A stretch of 51,563 nucleotides of DNA from NCBI GenBank assembly GCA_947478805.1, contig CANJXQ010000012.1, positions 1 through 51,563 on the forward strand, given 5' to 3'. The position numbers and the translations under genes were made by a program. Every line of letters begins with the position of its first letter. Within the stretch, counting starts at the first letter, position 1. The notes beneath the pieces are model-generated. The model made no database searches. It was not told the origin of the DNA and saw only the letters and a list, made by a program, of their open reading frames with translations. Origin of the DNA: Betaproteobacteria bacterium. Its GTDB lineage: Bacteria > Pseudomonadota > Gammaproteobacteria > Burkholderiales > SG8-39. Below, piece after piece: positions 51,418 to 51,563 of this stretch.

Positions 51418-51563
51418 AGTACTGTCCGGTTAACTAGAGGGGTATCGGCTTGAAAGCCAATACTGACGCGGGTTTCGAGGCAATTGGGGGTGTCCCCGAT
51501 TTGAACGGTGTTTGCCTGTTTTCGCTAGCCTGCGAGCTTTTGTTAAGGGCTCGCACCAATGAA
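51418..51563 (+). mobile_element. Probable left end of an insertion sequence, cut by the window edge
   Basis: From about 51418 the sequence changes character and begins ACTGTCCGGTTAAC, which I recall from the ends of IS4-like elements. An ATG at 51559-51561 with AAGGG (51545-51549) nine nt upstream sits exactly where a transposase could start, but only two bases of its next codon are visible. GGGG-TGT-CCCC near 51488 forms a small hairpin. Without the rest of the element this remains a suggestion. Confidence 0.4.

Overview
The window is GC-rich bacterial chromosome, very probably from a betaproteobacterium of the order Burkholderiales or a close relative. This is inferred from four Bug/TctC-type periplasmic binding proteins, three ABC_sub_bind-type binding proteins, CaiB/BaiF CoA transferases, a Crp/Fnr regulator beside a DUF3309 mini-protein, a RIO-type kinase, and the DUF349 and DUF3501 families. 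No rRNA, tRNA, CRISPR array or prophage was found. Most of the DNA is metabolic: many small catabolic operons, each joining acyl-CoA chemistry to a solute-binding protein.

Layout. 1-2.2 kb: a DUF35/thiolase-like pair (without the usual thiolase cysteines) and an alpha/beta hydrolase. 2.3-5.5 kb: a 1051-residue DUF349 coiled-coil protein preceded by a 79-bp structured repeat. 5.6-13.8 kb: six solute-binding proteins (three ABC_sub_bind, three Bug) around a lower-GC alpha/beta hydrolase-adenylate cyclase fusion. 13.8-16.9 kb: a serine hydrolase, a 33-residue basic protein, an outer-membrane-type protein and small periplasmic proteins. 17-23.4 kb: an acyl-CoA dehydrogenase, a SnoaL-like protein and a complete branched-chain-amino-acid-type ABC transporter (livKHMGF order). 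23.6-27 kb: a cysteine-dioxygenase-like cupin, a CitE-like lyase carrying the second copy of the 79-bp repeat, glutamate racemase and a SnoaL-like protein. 27.3-33.5 kb: Bug protein plus luciferase-like oxidoreductase, facing an SMP-30 / acyl-CoA synthetase / CoA transferase operon. 33.8-36 kb: RIO kinase, DUF3309 and Crp/Fnr. 36-38.8 kb: a tightly overlapping four-gene operon of a DnaJ-domain protein and three proteins of unknown function. 39-48.2 kb: cupins, SnoaL, DUF3501 with an Fe-S oxidoreductase, lipoprotein, SDR, CoA transferase and an iron/polyamine-type binding protein. 48.3-51.5 kb: DUF1993, SRPBCC and a metzincin-like peptidase, then AT-richer small genes and what looks like the left end of an insertion sequence at the window edge.

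How the genes may work together: the binding proteins would capture organic acids or related solutes; ligases and CoA transferases activate them as CoA thioesters; dehydrogenases, the thiolase-like protein and the CitE-like lyase cut them. Substrates cannot be read from the sequence.

The least expected observations are: (i) two 79-bp elements with 71/79 identical bases (counted by hand), whose differences lie mostly in predicted hairpin loops, each just upstream of an unrelated gene in the same orientation; (ii) a shared promoter-like architecture, two TG(T/G)CAGTATT boxes exactly 52 bp apart, sitting at nearly the same distance upstream of a Bug gene and of an SDR gene 31 kb away; (iii) the DnaJ-led four-gene operon; (iv) a CoA transferase whose halves appear in permuted order.
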